From positions 124,001 through 188,000 of the forward strand of contig VFIW01000064.1 in assembly GCA_006386115.1 (NCBI GenBank): DNA of 64,000 nt, in the 5' to 3' direction. Made by a program: the position numbers and the translations under genes. Under the pieces are notes generated by a model, which worked only from the letters and a program-made list of their open reading frames with translations, was not told the DNA's origin and ran no database searches. Position 1 is the stretch's first letter. Each line of letters starts with the position of its first letter. Shown one piece after another: positions 44,801 through 53,718 of the stretch. Source of the DNA: Globisporangium splendens (taxonomy: Eukaryota; Oomycota; Peronosporomycetes; Pythiales; Pythiaceae).

Positions 44801-45286
44801 AGAAACTCACGCAGCAACAATGCGCATTTGTGCTTCCTCCCCTCCAAAAAATGCCTTTGTCAGCCGATACAAAGGAATTGGATCGTATTAGAGAGAGAGT
44901 ATGCAACAAACTCCAATTTTCCAAATTCCCCACTCTTTTCTCCAATCCTCAGCAATCGCGATGGCGTTCATCGTGCGGCATCGAATCTGTAATTTGCTGC
45001 TGATGAATCAACGCGTTGAGCCACAGTTGGTTGCTCGTGTTCAGTCGGGTCTCGCCGTCCGCTCTAACGCAGATCGACGACACCAACAGTACGAAATCCA
45101 TCCGCTCCGCTTTCTCAAGAATGAGTGGACATGTCGATCCTGGACGCGGCCACCACGGCTGATCCTCCCGTGCAAGCGCGCATTCCGGATGGGATACATA
45201 CGAGCACTTGCGACCAGAACAATTGGACTCTCTTTTGCGATTTGCATGGTCCTGTGTCTCTTTCTCAAATCCGTGGAAGTATGCGG
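41817..45286. other. Long gene-poor stretch
   Basis: About 3.5 kb with no recognisable gene. It holds a TG dinucleotide run at 43012-43033 and AT-rich sequence. A 230-codon frame at 42626-43318 crosses the TG run and has no domain. At 44961-45290 a frame starting MAFIVRHRICNLLL runs into the 3' end of the TPR copy; an overlapping frame there (around 'CDQNNWTLFCDLHG') looks equally protein-like. This may be the remains of a small gene cut by the TPR duplication, but I cannot support a call. Confidence 0.45.
43012..43033. repeat. TG dinucleotide microsatellite
   Basis: Eleven uninterrupted TG units. Similar shorter runs occur at 58980-58998 and inside intron 4 of the JmjC gene near 28099-28112. 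Confidence 0.9.
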
Positions 45287-46317
45287 TCAGAATCCACCTT
45301 CGTTCCCCGCATCCTCCGTTCCGCTCGAGATGTTCTGCAGCATGCTCTCTATCTTTGCGACGTTCTCCTCCGACACACTGGCGCTCTCACCACGCGCGAG
45401 TGCCAAGGCGCGTCTCAAGTAGTACGCAGCCTCGTCCCACCGCTTCAAGTGCATCAACTGCTGTCCGTAGTTGAAAAGCACTGCGGGGATCTCGCGATCG
45501 ACGGGGAACTGCGCATCTGGAGGTGGCTCGGTTGCGCGACTGGCGTCGTACACACTCACAGCTTGCTTGTAGTACTTCTCGGCCGTCACTTGCTCGCCTC
45601 TGACGTGCAACAAAAAGCACGCAACCCATTGTTTGTAAGCTGCTATGATGTAAAGCCATTTACAAAAAATAGGACCAAAGGGACGTACTTGTCTTGATAG
45701 CACTGTGCGATGCGGTCCAACGTGACGACGCGGTTCAAGTCGCGCGTGGCAGCATCGCGGACGTACGGGATGTTGCCCAGCGCCTCTTGATAGTACACCG
45801 TCGCCTGGTTCACTTTGCCCAGCGTCTCGAACTGTGCTGCGATCGCGAACGCGAGCTCGAACGAATGGCGATCTGTAGTACAGCGCACAAGCTTGTCACT
45901 CTGTGTCTTTTCGGAGCGTATTGTCATGTGCGCTGTGCCGTAAACGTACCTTGGCTGTTGGTCGCCTTGGTGATGGAATACGCGTGCAGACAGTGCTTCA
46001 GCGCACCTTCACGGTCGTCCTTCTTGGCACTCTGCTCGGCTTCTGCCAACAGCCGCAGCACTTTGTTCGACGGCGCATTCTCTCGGTTCTATCAACGACA
46101 TCAGCAACCATTAGTCCATCCACAGCACAAGAAAGAATCCGTCAGCTGCTGCCACGAACCTTATAGAAGTACACGCCGTGACGCCGACGAGCATGAGCAG
46201 CGAAAGGAGCTGCACTTCCTTCCTGAGCCACTTGCGAAAGTCCTTTTTCAGCAGTTCGTAGCTAGCGTCCGTCATCGACGACGACTGCGTCGCAAGCAAG
46301 CGCGTCGTTGCCGTCAT
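45287..46317 (-). pseudogene. Duplicate of the TPR gene with a 1-nt deletion
   Basis: Minus-strand copy of the gene at 21542-22591. Exons 46317-46160, 46088-45950, 45872-45689 and 45599-45287 reproduce the parent structure, and the three introns have exactly the parent lengths (71, 77, 89 nt). One G is missing from the GGG run in the membrane segment (gtcacggcgtg against gtcacgggcgtg, near 46183). This shifts the frame at the end of exon 1, so splicing would join exon 2 out of frame. Exon 4 is six codons shorter overall, including loss of 'AGR' after 'DASR'. TPR residues are otherwise nearly unchanged, so the lesion is recent, or an assembly error. Confidence 0.8.
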
Positions 46318-46509
46318 CGTTGCGCTCTTGCACCAGCCAGAAGAGGCTGGAAATGGACCACGTGATGTGGTAAGACGCGTTGTTTCACGTGCACAGCGCG
46401 GAGTCGCAGTCGCAGCGCCTGCAGGGATGCGCATGCACGCAGAAACTGCGGCATTCTGCGCTCCATACCCCCTTCCGATCGTCTCGCTGTTCTTCCACAT
46501 GGAACACGT

Positions 46510-47462
46510 TCATTGTTCTGGGTGATGCTCAAAAAGCCACTCAACAACCTCGGTGTGACCGTCCCCAGTACCACCAATTGCTGCTGACGACAAGCACCCC
46601 TCGCTTCGATTTTCGTGGTGCCATTGCACAACAGCGAGGCGACCATTCTCGGTAGCGAAATCCATTGCATCTGTCGAGCAAGTCGACAAGTTGCTCGCAT
46701 GGAGCCACTGGATGACGTCGAGGTGACCTCCCTCTGCAGCGCGGTTGATGCGACTGTGGACAGGGGATGCAAAGTGTACCCGCGTTCGTGAAGCAACTTT
46801 GCGGTTTCCAAGTGACCGTTTCCAGCAGCCTGTCCAAGTACATCGCCAGAGACTTCGCATTGCCGATTCTCGTGAAGCCACTTGACGATGGCAAAATGTC
46901 CGTGCCGTGCTGCAGATGATATCGCAGAAAGCAAAGAGGCTGGGTGGCGCGCCATAAGCCACTGAAGAACATGTGAATCTTGATTTTGCGTCGCAACATT
47001 CCCGAGTCTGGTGCTCCAGTACATCTGCTCGTAGTTGTCTGCGAGTCACTCCGTGATTTCCAAATTCCCCAATCTCACAGCCTCTAGCATCGCATCATGT
47101 GCATGCGTCATCGAACAATACGCATGCAGCCAGCGGATCATCTCCATGCTGTCGTGCTTGACGGCGTGAGCGAGATCGAGTCTGGCAAGGTACGCTTTGC
47201 AGTGTCGATCGATACTGGGAGACTCGCGCGTTGTCAGCCGCTGCAGCAGGCGGAGGTCGTTCTTCTCGCATGCTTGTGGGATCTTCCAGTACTCTGGACG
47301 TCCATAGTCGAGGAAATCGCTCACAATGCATACAACCGAATCGAGGGCAGGACGCACATTTCGGCAGACGAACTCGGCGGATGCGAGAGGTGGGAGCGAG
47401 GTGTGTGTTGCAGCTTGCAAGCTGGGAGAGAGCGTTGCTGGAGGACTGGACGTTGGCACCAT
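46510..47462 (-). pseudogene. Ankyrin-repeat gene copy D, stop plus frameshift, 3' truncated
   Basis: Starts MVPTSSPP at 47462 with a Ser/Pro-rich leader, then the family N-terminus 'PALDSVVCIVSDFLDYG'. A TGA at 47046-47048 replaces the Trp of 'MEWLADN'. The same frame resumes below it, then slips by one base near 46750 ('HPLSTVASTAL' in one frame, 'SRINRAAEGGHLDV' in another). The repeats end at 46510 inside a unit ('VVEWLFEHHPEQ'), exactly where the duplicated TPR block begins. About half the repeat array is therefore missing. The leader variant ttttggacacctgtc lies at 47553-47570. Confidence 0.75.
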
Positions 47463-47794
47463 GCTCACTAGTGCTGCTTGCTGCTGGGTCTGCTGGACTC
47501 CTGTGCGCGCTGGCTGCCAGAGCAGCGAATAATGGCGAGTGTCATCTGGCGTGCAGACAGGTGTCCAAAAACAACAAAATGCTATTGGGAGTGGTGGTGG
47601 TGGAAGGTAAGCACCATCACCCACGAGAACGTGCAGCGAAAAGGACCTTGGACGTTGTGATGGTGACAAGATGCCACTAGAGTCAGGAATGGGTTGCACT
47701 TTGGCCAAGTGATGAGTTGTGAGGACGAGCTTCAATTGGCTCGATGCTGGTAGAGCGACTTGCAAGAGCATGGTATCGACTTGAGGTGATGGTG

Positions 47795-48510
47795 GCATCT
47801 CTGCCGGACTAGATTCTCAGAGCCATCAACCTCAGCAGATGACAATTCCATACCATACAGTCCCAACATGCTGAGCTTCTCTCTCTCTCGCAGTCCCGTC
47901 CTCCATCCACACCACCCTACCGCCAAGCACGAGGCTGCCACGAAATAGTCCCTTCGAGGAACTCACTTCCAGACTTGCCAGCTCAAGTACGCAGACACAC
48001 ACCAGTCGTTTCAAGAACCTCAAGACCATGACTCGCTTCACGATCGTCTACTTGGTCCTCATGGCTATCGCGTCATCAGCCAACGTCGTAGCCGCTGAGT
48101 CATCGGCATTCAGCTTGTTCAACTCGGTCAAGAACGCCACGAGCGGTGCGGTCAACTCGGCCAAGGCGAGTGCGTCCAGTGCCGTGTCGGATGCTGCCGC
48201 CTCGGCGAAGAACGCGACGAAGGACGCCGTGAGCGACGCCAAGGACTCGACTCTGGAGACCGCCAAGTCCAAGGCCAACGACACGTTCAACAGTTTGCTG
48301 AATGGTTCCGACAGCGACGACAGCAGCAGCAGTGGCAATGCGTCATCGTCGTCGAGTGGTTCTTCTGGTGGTGCGAAGCTGCAGTCGTCCAATGGCACGC
48401 AGTCCAAGACGCTGCCAACTGCGTCCTCGGCAACGTCCCAGTTCGGCGCTCAAGTGTCGATCACGGTTGCCGCCATTACGGTCACTGTGGCTGGGTTCAC
48501 TATGTGCTAG
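47795..48510 (+). repeat. Duplicated block containing LEA-like gene copy 3 and its 5' flank
   Basis: Partner of 35785-36495: same start sequence (gcatctctgccgg), same ~230-bp flank and the coding region. The 5' edge abuts the upstream region of ankyrin copy D. Confidence 0.85.
48028..48510 (+). CDS. GPI-anchored LEA-like Ser/Ala-rich secreted protein, copy 3
   Basis: 160 residues from the ATG at 48028. It differs from copy 1 by only about three residues (T2 for A2, D for G in the Asp/Ser spacer, K for E before 'LQSSNG'). The signal peptide, five 11-residue units, N-glycosylation sites and hydrophobic tail are all intact. Its coding sequence is closest to copy 1, but its long 5' flank matches copy 2. 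That implies either gene conversion or loss of the flank from copy 1. It is transcribed away from ankyrin copy D. Same inferred surface role as copy 1. Confidence 0.75.
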   Translation: MTRFTIVYLVLMAIASSANVVAAESSAFSLFNSVKNATSGAVNSAKASASSAVSDAAASAKNATKDAVSDAKDSTLETAKSKANDTFNSLLNGSDSDDSSSSGNASSSSSGSSGGAKLQSSNGTQSKTLPTASSATSQFGAQVSITVAAITVTVAGFTMC

Positions 48511-49015
48511 CATTTCTGAGATATGTTTCTGTGAGTCCGAGTAGCACTAGCGTATGTACTAGTGCATACATTGTAGATAAAGTACCTAGCGTCATTAAAG
48601 ACGTGCCATTTCGTGGTGTCCCCTTTCACAACAAAATGCTTCGCAGCTGTATCTTCTCTGTTTTGGTCATATTGCCTGCACCCCGACCAGCACAACTTGA
48701 CGTTGACCTAAACACCGCCGAGCAGTCAGTCGTTCCGAACTCACTTCATCACCCGAGACTCCACGCTATCCGATAAGAGTGTCGAGGGAGGGTGGTGCGA
48801 GCGCGGAGCAGTGCACGATTGCGCTTGGACACCTCTCAGATGGCTCGCATGACCAAATCGTCAAAAAAATGTCCAAATCGTCTTGTGTGTCAAAAATGTT
48901 CATCCATGTTTTTCAAAATGTCAAAAGTGCCAAAAAACAGCTCAAGCAACCAAATTGTCTGAAATGTCGAAATGTCCCACATTCGAACACACGAAAACAT
49001 CCGCCTGAACCAACA

Positions 49016-49044
49016 ATGCAAAAATGCAAAAATGCAAAAATGCA
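49016..49044. repeat. 8-nt tandem repeat, about 3.6 units
   Basis: Unit atgcaaaa repeated head to tail. No coding meaning seen. Confidence 0.85.
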
Positions 49045-49118
49045 GACAGATCTCCTCACAGTCGTCCAAGAAAATGAACAAATGCAGGCAGCAACACGCA
49101 CACAACACGAGCATAGTA

Positions 49119-49216
49119 CAGGAAGAGCGCCGCGAACGCTTATTTGCGTACTGCACATCTATGGAAGAAGCGGATCCTTCTGTTAGTGTATGAGGAACGA
49201 GGGCGTGCGTCGCATG
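49119..49216 (-). repeat. Dispersed ~95-bp repeat, copy 1
   Basis: The reverse complement of this stretch aligns with 55257-55351. Both share cgcttcttccatagatg-like and gctcttcctgt blocks in the same order, with about three-quarters identity by eye. No coding capacity is evident. It may be the remnant of a small mobile element. Confidence 0.55.
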
Positions 49217-49554
49217 AAAATCCACACTCCAGTGTGTAATGGCATTCGCTGTCGTAGTGACGCACTCGGAGCGTATCCAGTATTACAGCGATCCCGAAAG
49301 TGCCAGAGTCATCATCTCATGCTTCCTGTGACAAGAGACCCACGCTCCGTTAATAAAACCGTGCAAAAGGGCTCTTTCGATCCATCTCGGTTCAAATGGC
49401 ACCTGCTTGACGTCGTACAGTGTGCAAGTAGCAAACAGCAATCTCATCAAAATCTCATCTCGTGTTCACGTGATTTAGGATATAAACTCACAAGATGGAG
49501 GGAGAATAGAGCGCAGCCTCAAGTATATACACACAACTTCACACGTTCTTCCGC

Positions 49555-51045
49555 TTAGCACTCCTTGCCGAGCGTGCCGTCCGCGGGGATGTACCAGCAG
49601 TGCTTGGCCGCGACGCCGCCGATCGTGCCCTTCTCCAGACCGTCGTCGTCCTTCGTGATCTTCCAGTTGCTGTCGAACGTAAGGAAGCGCACCTTGAGCC
49701 AGTCTTTGGACGCCGCGATCTCGAAAAAGCCGTACGTGTTGCCGTCCAGCGTGCCGTCCGTGAGACCGCCAGCCGTCCAGAGGTTCTTGATGTAGCTCGA
49801 AGCGTACCCTGGGATGCCCGACGCCGCTTCACTCTGGATGCCACCACCAGCGCCGTTCTCGATAAAGTGCATGTTGAACGCGCCAAAGTCATGCTTCTCA
49901 CCGTGGGTGTGGCCGTTGATCCAGAGCTGGATGCCGTCGATGCTCTGCAGAGTCTGGACCCATTCACTCGCGCCGGCTTCACCGTAGTGGTTGTACGGGC
50001 TGTAGTGCGAGTTCACGATCTTCCACGTCGCCGTCGACTTCTTGACGCCTTCAACGAGCTTGGCCTTGGCTTCGTCACCCCACTCCTTAAACTGCTTCAT
50101 GCATTGGTCGTACATCGACGTGTCGCCGCCGCAGCAGTGCTTGTGGCCACGCGTGGCTTGCTTGCACTTCTTGTCCTTGTCACCCTCCGAGTACCCGTAG
50201 CACTGGCAGCAGATCTGGTCGGCAGCGTGCGTGTCGGCGTCGTTCGTATCCAAGTTGAAAATGTCGATGCTCACATCGCCATCCTTGATCGTGTGGACGT
50301 AAAAGTGGTCGGTCAACATCCAGCGGTCGTTGTTCGGACTCTTGTATCCGGCTTGCAGCTTGAACTTGGTCTTGATCGCCGTCAGCAATTCCTCCGTGGA
50401 TTTGCACTCGACACTGATCGATCCATCCGAGCACACGTAGCTACCACCACCGTAGTCGTGGTTGCCCATAACGTTCACCCATGGCACGTCGATCAGCGCC
50501 TTGTCCGTGTACTTGCTCTCGAACGTGGCGTCGAAGCGATATGCCTGATCCGTGTCGCCCATGATACCTTCCCAGTAAAAGTTGTCTCCGTGGCCCATGA
50601 TGACCTTGGGTTTCTGCACAGCGGCCGTGAGTCCCATCAACTTGGCCACGCCGAGTTCCGCATGACGATCGAACGCGTTGTACGAGTAATCCGAGCGACG
50701 CGAGCAGCACGAGCCGTTCTTCGAGTACGTCGTGGCACCCCAATCGCCGATCGCGAACGCCGACAGACCGTACTTCTGCGCCGTGGGGTCTGACGTGATC
50801 GTGGACACCGTGCCGACGTCCCCGGACCCGCTCGAGTTGGTGAACGAGATGGTGCTACCGCCCGTGCCGCTGGTCTTGCTGCTGCCGCCTGTGCCGCTGG
50901 CGTTCGAGTTGGACGAGCTCGTGCCGTTGTTGCCGGCGGCAGACGTCGACGAGTCCGTCGACTTCTTGGTCACAAAGTAGCCGATCGTGGCGCCGATCAC
51001 CGCCAGCACCACGACCGCCAACACGATCACGGCCTTCTTCGCCAT
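49555..51045 (-). CDS. Purple acid phosphatase-like metallophosphoesterase, membrane-anchored
   Basis: 496 residues from the ATG at 51045. An N-terminal transmembrane segment (about 5-24) precedes a Ser/Gly/Thr-rich stalk (30-80) with N-glycosylation sites, then a catalytic domain. Metal-binding motifs appear in order: GDWG (100-103), GDNFY (153-157), GNHD (194-197), 'SHYSPYNH' and GHTHG near 400. These are those of purple (tartrate-resistant, ACP5-like) acid phosphatases with a dinuclear metal centre. A cysteine-rich insertion ('ICCQCYGYSEGDKDKKC', 'HKHCCGG') lies between the third and fourth motifs and is unusual for ACP5. It probably hydrolyses phosphate esters at the cell surface or in a secretory compartment. 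Single exon. Confidence 0.88.
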   Translation of the reverse strand: MAKKAVIVLAVVVLAVIGATIGYFVTKKSTDSSTSAAGNNGTSSSNSNASGTGGSSKTSGTGGSTISFTNSSGSGDVGTVSTITSDPTAQKYGLSAFAIGDWGATTYSKNGSCCSRRSDYSYNAFDRHAELGVAKLMGLTAAVQKPKVIMGHGDNFYWEGIMGDTDQAYRFDATFESKYTDKALIDVPWVNVMGNHDYGGGSYVCSDGSISVECKSTEELLTAIKTKFKLQAGYKSPNNDRWMLTDHFYVHTIKDGDVSIDIFNLDTNDADTHAADQICCQCYGYSEGDKDKKCKQATRGHKHCCGGDTSMYDQCMKQFKEWGDEAKAKLVEGVKKSTATWKIVNSHYSPYNHYGEAGASEWVQTLQSIDGIQLWINGHTHGEKHDFGAFNMHFIENGAGGGIQSEAASGIPGYASSYIKNLWTAGGLTDGTLDGNTYGFFEIAASKDWLKVRFLTFDSNWKITKDDDGLEKGTIGGVAAKHCWYIPADGTLGKEC

Positions 51046-51915
51046 CGCCTCGCCTTGCTCTCTCTTGTCGCTCTTTAAAAAAGTACCTTCGCCGAGCGGG
51101 GTCGTGTGCAATAAACGCACACAGAAGCGCTCTTGTCGGTGTCCAGAGGAATCGGGAATGAGGGCGAGGTGGAGGATGCGGGCAGCTGGGCGAGTGGCAG
51201 TATGCCCAGCCTTTTCCCTTCTTGTTTACAATCGCTTCTCTGTCCCTATGCTTGGCGCGGGACATTTGGCAACTAAACTGGCTTCAAGACGTTTTTAATA
51301 AGCAAGTACGTACCAACCTTTACCCTTTCTACATTCTGATATCCCTCTACGATTGTCGTTTGTTGAGCAACTTGCATTTCCGATTAAAGAGGGAAAGCGA
51401 TTGATATCCTGTGTAGGTGTTTGAGAGGGTGGTGCAGGACACAAAGTCGCTGGGCAGCCTCAACGATCTGGTGCCATCTGTCGTTAATCATTTCTTCGCA
51501 CGACGGCGTGAAACCGTCCGCCAGTCAGCCTCGCTGTTGTTGAAAACTGGATGATGGCAGAGCGACGACGGGACGACAGCAGAGCCCTAGTCTCGAGAGA
51601 GCCATCCCCCACCTAACCCACGCAGCGACGAAACCACACGGTTTTTCGTCAATGTGAGACAAAAACGGGGCGGATCGCAGAACAAGCACTTTGCGAAGCG
51701 AAACAAGACGAATCACCCAAACAAGAAAAAATTGAGCTAAAAAGCACTTGCTGCTAGAAACAGACAAAGTCTTTTATTGAGTTACTTTTTACGAATGTCT
51801 GTAAAAAGAAGAAGTCAAGGAAGACTTTTTACGCGTTCATGTTTTGGGGGTTCGTTAGAGCTTCTGTGGTCCTAAAGCCGAAAGCCAAGCAACAGCGAAC
51901 ACACAAGCGACTAGC
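51046..51915. other. Intergenic, no gene seen
   Basis: 870 bp without a credible frame. An imperfect inverted repeat around agtctttta...ctttttacg (51766-51832) is the only visible structure. It contains the acid phosphatase promoter and that of the small gene at 51916. Confidence 0.4.
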
Positions 51916-52285
51916 ATGGGCGTGACGGGCGTTGTCGTGGGCTCCTTGATGGGTCTGACCACCAAACTGGGCAGCAACGTACTCCAGAAAGTGCCATACA
52001 TGCGCCGTACGTTGCTCTCTGCATTTTGTGCATCTCCACAGGCGCTTCCTGACGCTGTAATGACGTCACACGATGGAGATATGGATGGCATCCTGATTGA
52101 GCATGCATGCTAATGATAATATGATTGTGTGTATCTGCTTAATAGACCCATGGGAGCACGTGCTGCTGATCGGTGCCGGCGCGTACGCAGGCAACTACTT
52201 CCAGAACAAATACCACCAGGACCTGAAGGAAGTCGAGGAGCTGCGCGCGTACTTGGAACGCCGACCTGGCAACAGCGCCAACTAA
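51916..52285 (+). CDS. 76-residue two-exon small protein, possibly mitochondrial
   Basis: Exon 1 is 51916-52006 and exon 2 is 52146-52285; the intron is 139 nt (gtacgt..atag) and the junction codon gives His. The protein starts with a Gly/Val-rich hydrophobic stretch ('MGVTGVVVGSLMGLTTKLGS'). It then has 'PYMRHPWEHVLLIGAGAYAGNYF', a second possible membrane segment, and a charged helical C-terminus ('KEVEELRAYLERR'). Size, the 'PWEH' motif before the hydrophobic helix, and the charged tail recall small accessory subunits of respiratory complexes. I do not recognise a named family, so this is only a suggestion. Too small for many gene finders. Confidence 0.6.
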
Positions 52286-52990
52286 ATGCACAATATGTGT
52301 GCGTGAGGTTCGTGCTGGGAAGAGAGAGGATGAAACAGCGCGAGTGTATCGGAGACTGCAATATGCGGATGAAAATAATGACAAGAAGAAAGCGCGTTGA
52401 TCAGTCTCTGCGAAGCGCAGCAGCAGAGCCACAGAAAGAAACAAAAATACAGAGTCGACGAGTGAGAAGCAGCACCCGCGTATCGTGCGTTCTGTTTATT
52501 TTGTACGTGATGTCTGTGCGGCTTTTCTTTCCCGTGTAGGGAGCCGACAAGCGCTCATACATTCAGGAGCAGCCAGCAATACGAGAAAGGCAGCATGCGC
52601 AAGCCAATCCTCATGCCACTGGGGTTCTGTGCAACATGTAAATGTCCCGTCATCAGCGCGCACTATGGCAACCAGTGTGTATCCTGTCCACTCTTGTGCA
52701 CTGCAAACAGGTACAACTGTTTTCGTAGCGTGTGGCATTTGAGTCATGATCTGAACTGCACTTTGGATCTTTCACAGTCGCGCACTGCATGAGCCGAGTC
52801 GCGTGTCGTTTGACCACCTTTGGCGTGAAAGGACGCGCACGATGCGCCATTCCCTCCATTCCGCACAAGAATGTGCCTCTTCGCTTTCTCTTTATACTTG
52901 GATCGCAGCGCATCTTGGCGCCATTTGCTCTTTCACTAGGTCGTATCTTTGGTGTGCTGTGCGTCCTGTTGATTTGTCAGGAAGGACAGG
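52286..52990. other. Intergenic, no gene seen
   Basis: No supported frame. The last stretch (about 52940-52990) directly precedes the retained start codon of the dynein pseudogene and probably represents its ancestral leader. Confidence 0.4.
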
Positions 52991-53622
52991 ATGGAGCTGG
53001 CATATCTGTACACATGGGCGAAGCCGCGACGACGGAGCAGCCGAGCGCCAAGGGGCTCGCCGTCTTCCGCGACCCGGAGCCCGTCAAGCGCACCATTAGC
53101 AAGATCGACTGGCACCCGGAGTCGCCGCAGAAGATGGCCGCGTGCTACTGCATCCTCAACTTCCAGGACCCCAAGTTCTCGAGCGCGCGCATGCCGGCCA
53201 ACTCGTACATCTGGGACGTCATGAACCCCAACACACCCGAGACGACGCTCAAGCCCGCGTCGCCATTGGTGTGCATGCGGTACAACCCCAAGTCGGTCGA
53301 CCAGCTCGTCGCAGGCTCCTACAACGGGCTCATCAGCTTCTTCGACGTGCGCAAGTCCGGGTCCACGCCCGCCGAGACGTCCATCATCGAGCACTCGCAC
53401 CACGACCCGGTGTACGACGTGTTCTGGATCTCGTCCAAGACGGGCAACCAGTGCTGCTCCGTGTCCACGGACGGCTGGATGCTCTGGTGGGACATCCGCC
53501 ACCTGGCGCAGCCGACGCACAAGATCCTGCTCAACTCGGAGAACAAGAACATGGAGCACATGAGCGACGCGTTGGGCGGGGGTGGCGGAAGACAGGCGGG
53601 GGACGAAGAGAATCAGCTTTGA
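52991..53622 (+). pseudogene. Outer-arm dynein intermediate chain 2 (DNAI2/IC69) with internal and 3' deletions
   Basis: The region from ATG 53014 to 53580 encodes about 190 residues plainly from the middle of DNAI2: 'KGLAVFRDPEPVKRTISKIDWHP', 'NSYIWDVMNPNTPETTLKP', 'VAGSYNGLISFFDVRK' and 'SKTGNQCCSVSTDGWMLWWDIR'. These are WD40 blades. The normal protein has about 600 residues. Another ATG at 52991 opens in a different frame with 'MELAYLYT', which matches the usual DNAI2 N-terminus (MEIVYVYT). The first eight codons are thus followed by a deletion of roughly 130 codons that also changes frame. After 'HMSDALGG' homology ends in a Gly run and a short acidic tail (DEENQL). The full gene, needed for zoospore motility, presumably exists elsewhere. 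Confidence 0.75.
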
Positions 53623-53718
53623 CTGAGTTGGCAGCTAGTAAATGTGTTCTCGATTGAAGTAAGTCGTCTATTTTGCATAAATGTCGTTGCTTTAATCATC
53701 ATCGTCTTCTTTGTTTTG

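Larger units (their letters stand above)
48511..49554. other. Intergenic with small repeats
   Basis: No supported gene in about 1 kb. From 48850 to 49050 the sequence is rich in irregular aaatgtc and aaaatgc words, ending in a clean tandem repeat (49016-49044). A dispersed repeat occupies 49119-49216. Confidence 0.45.
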
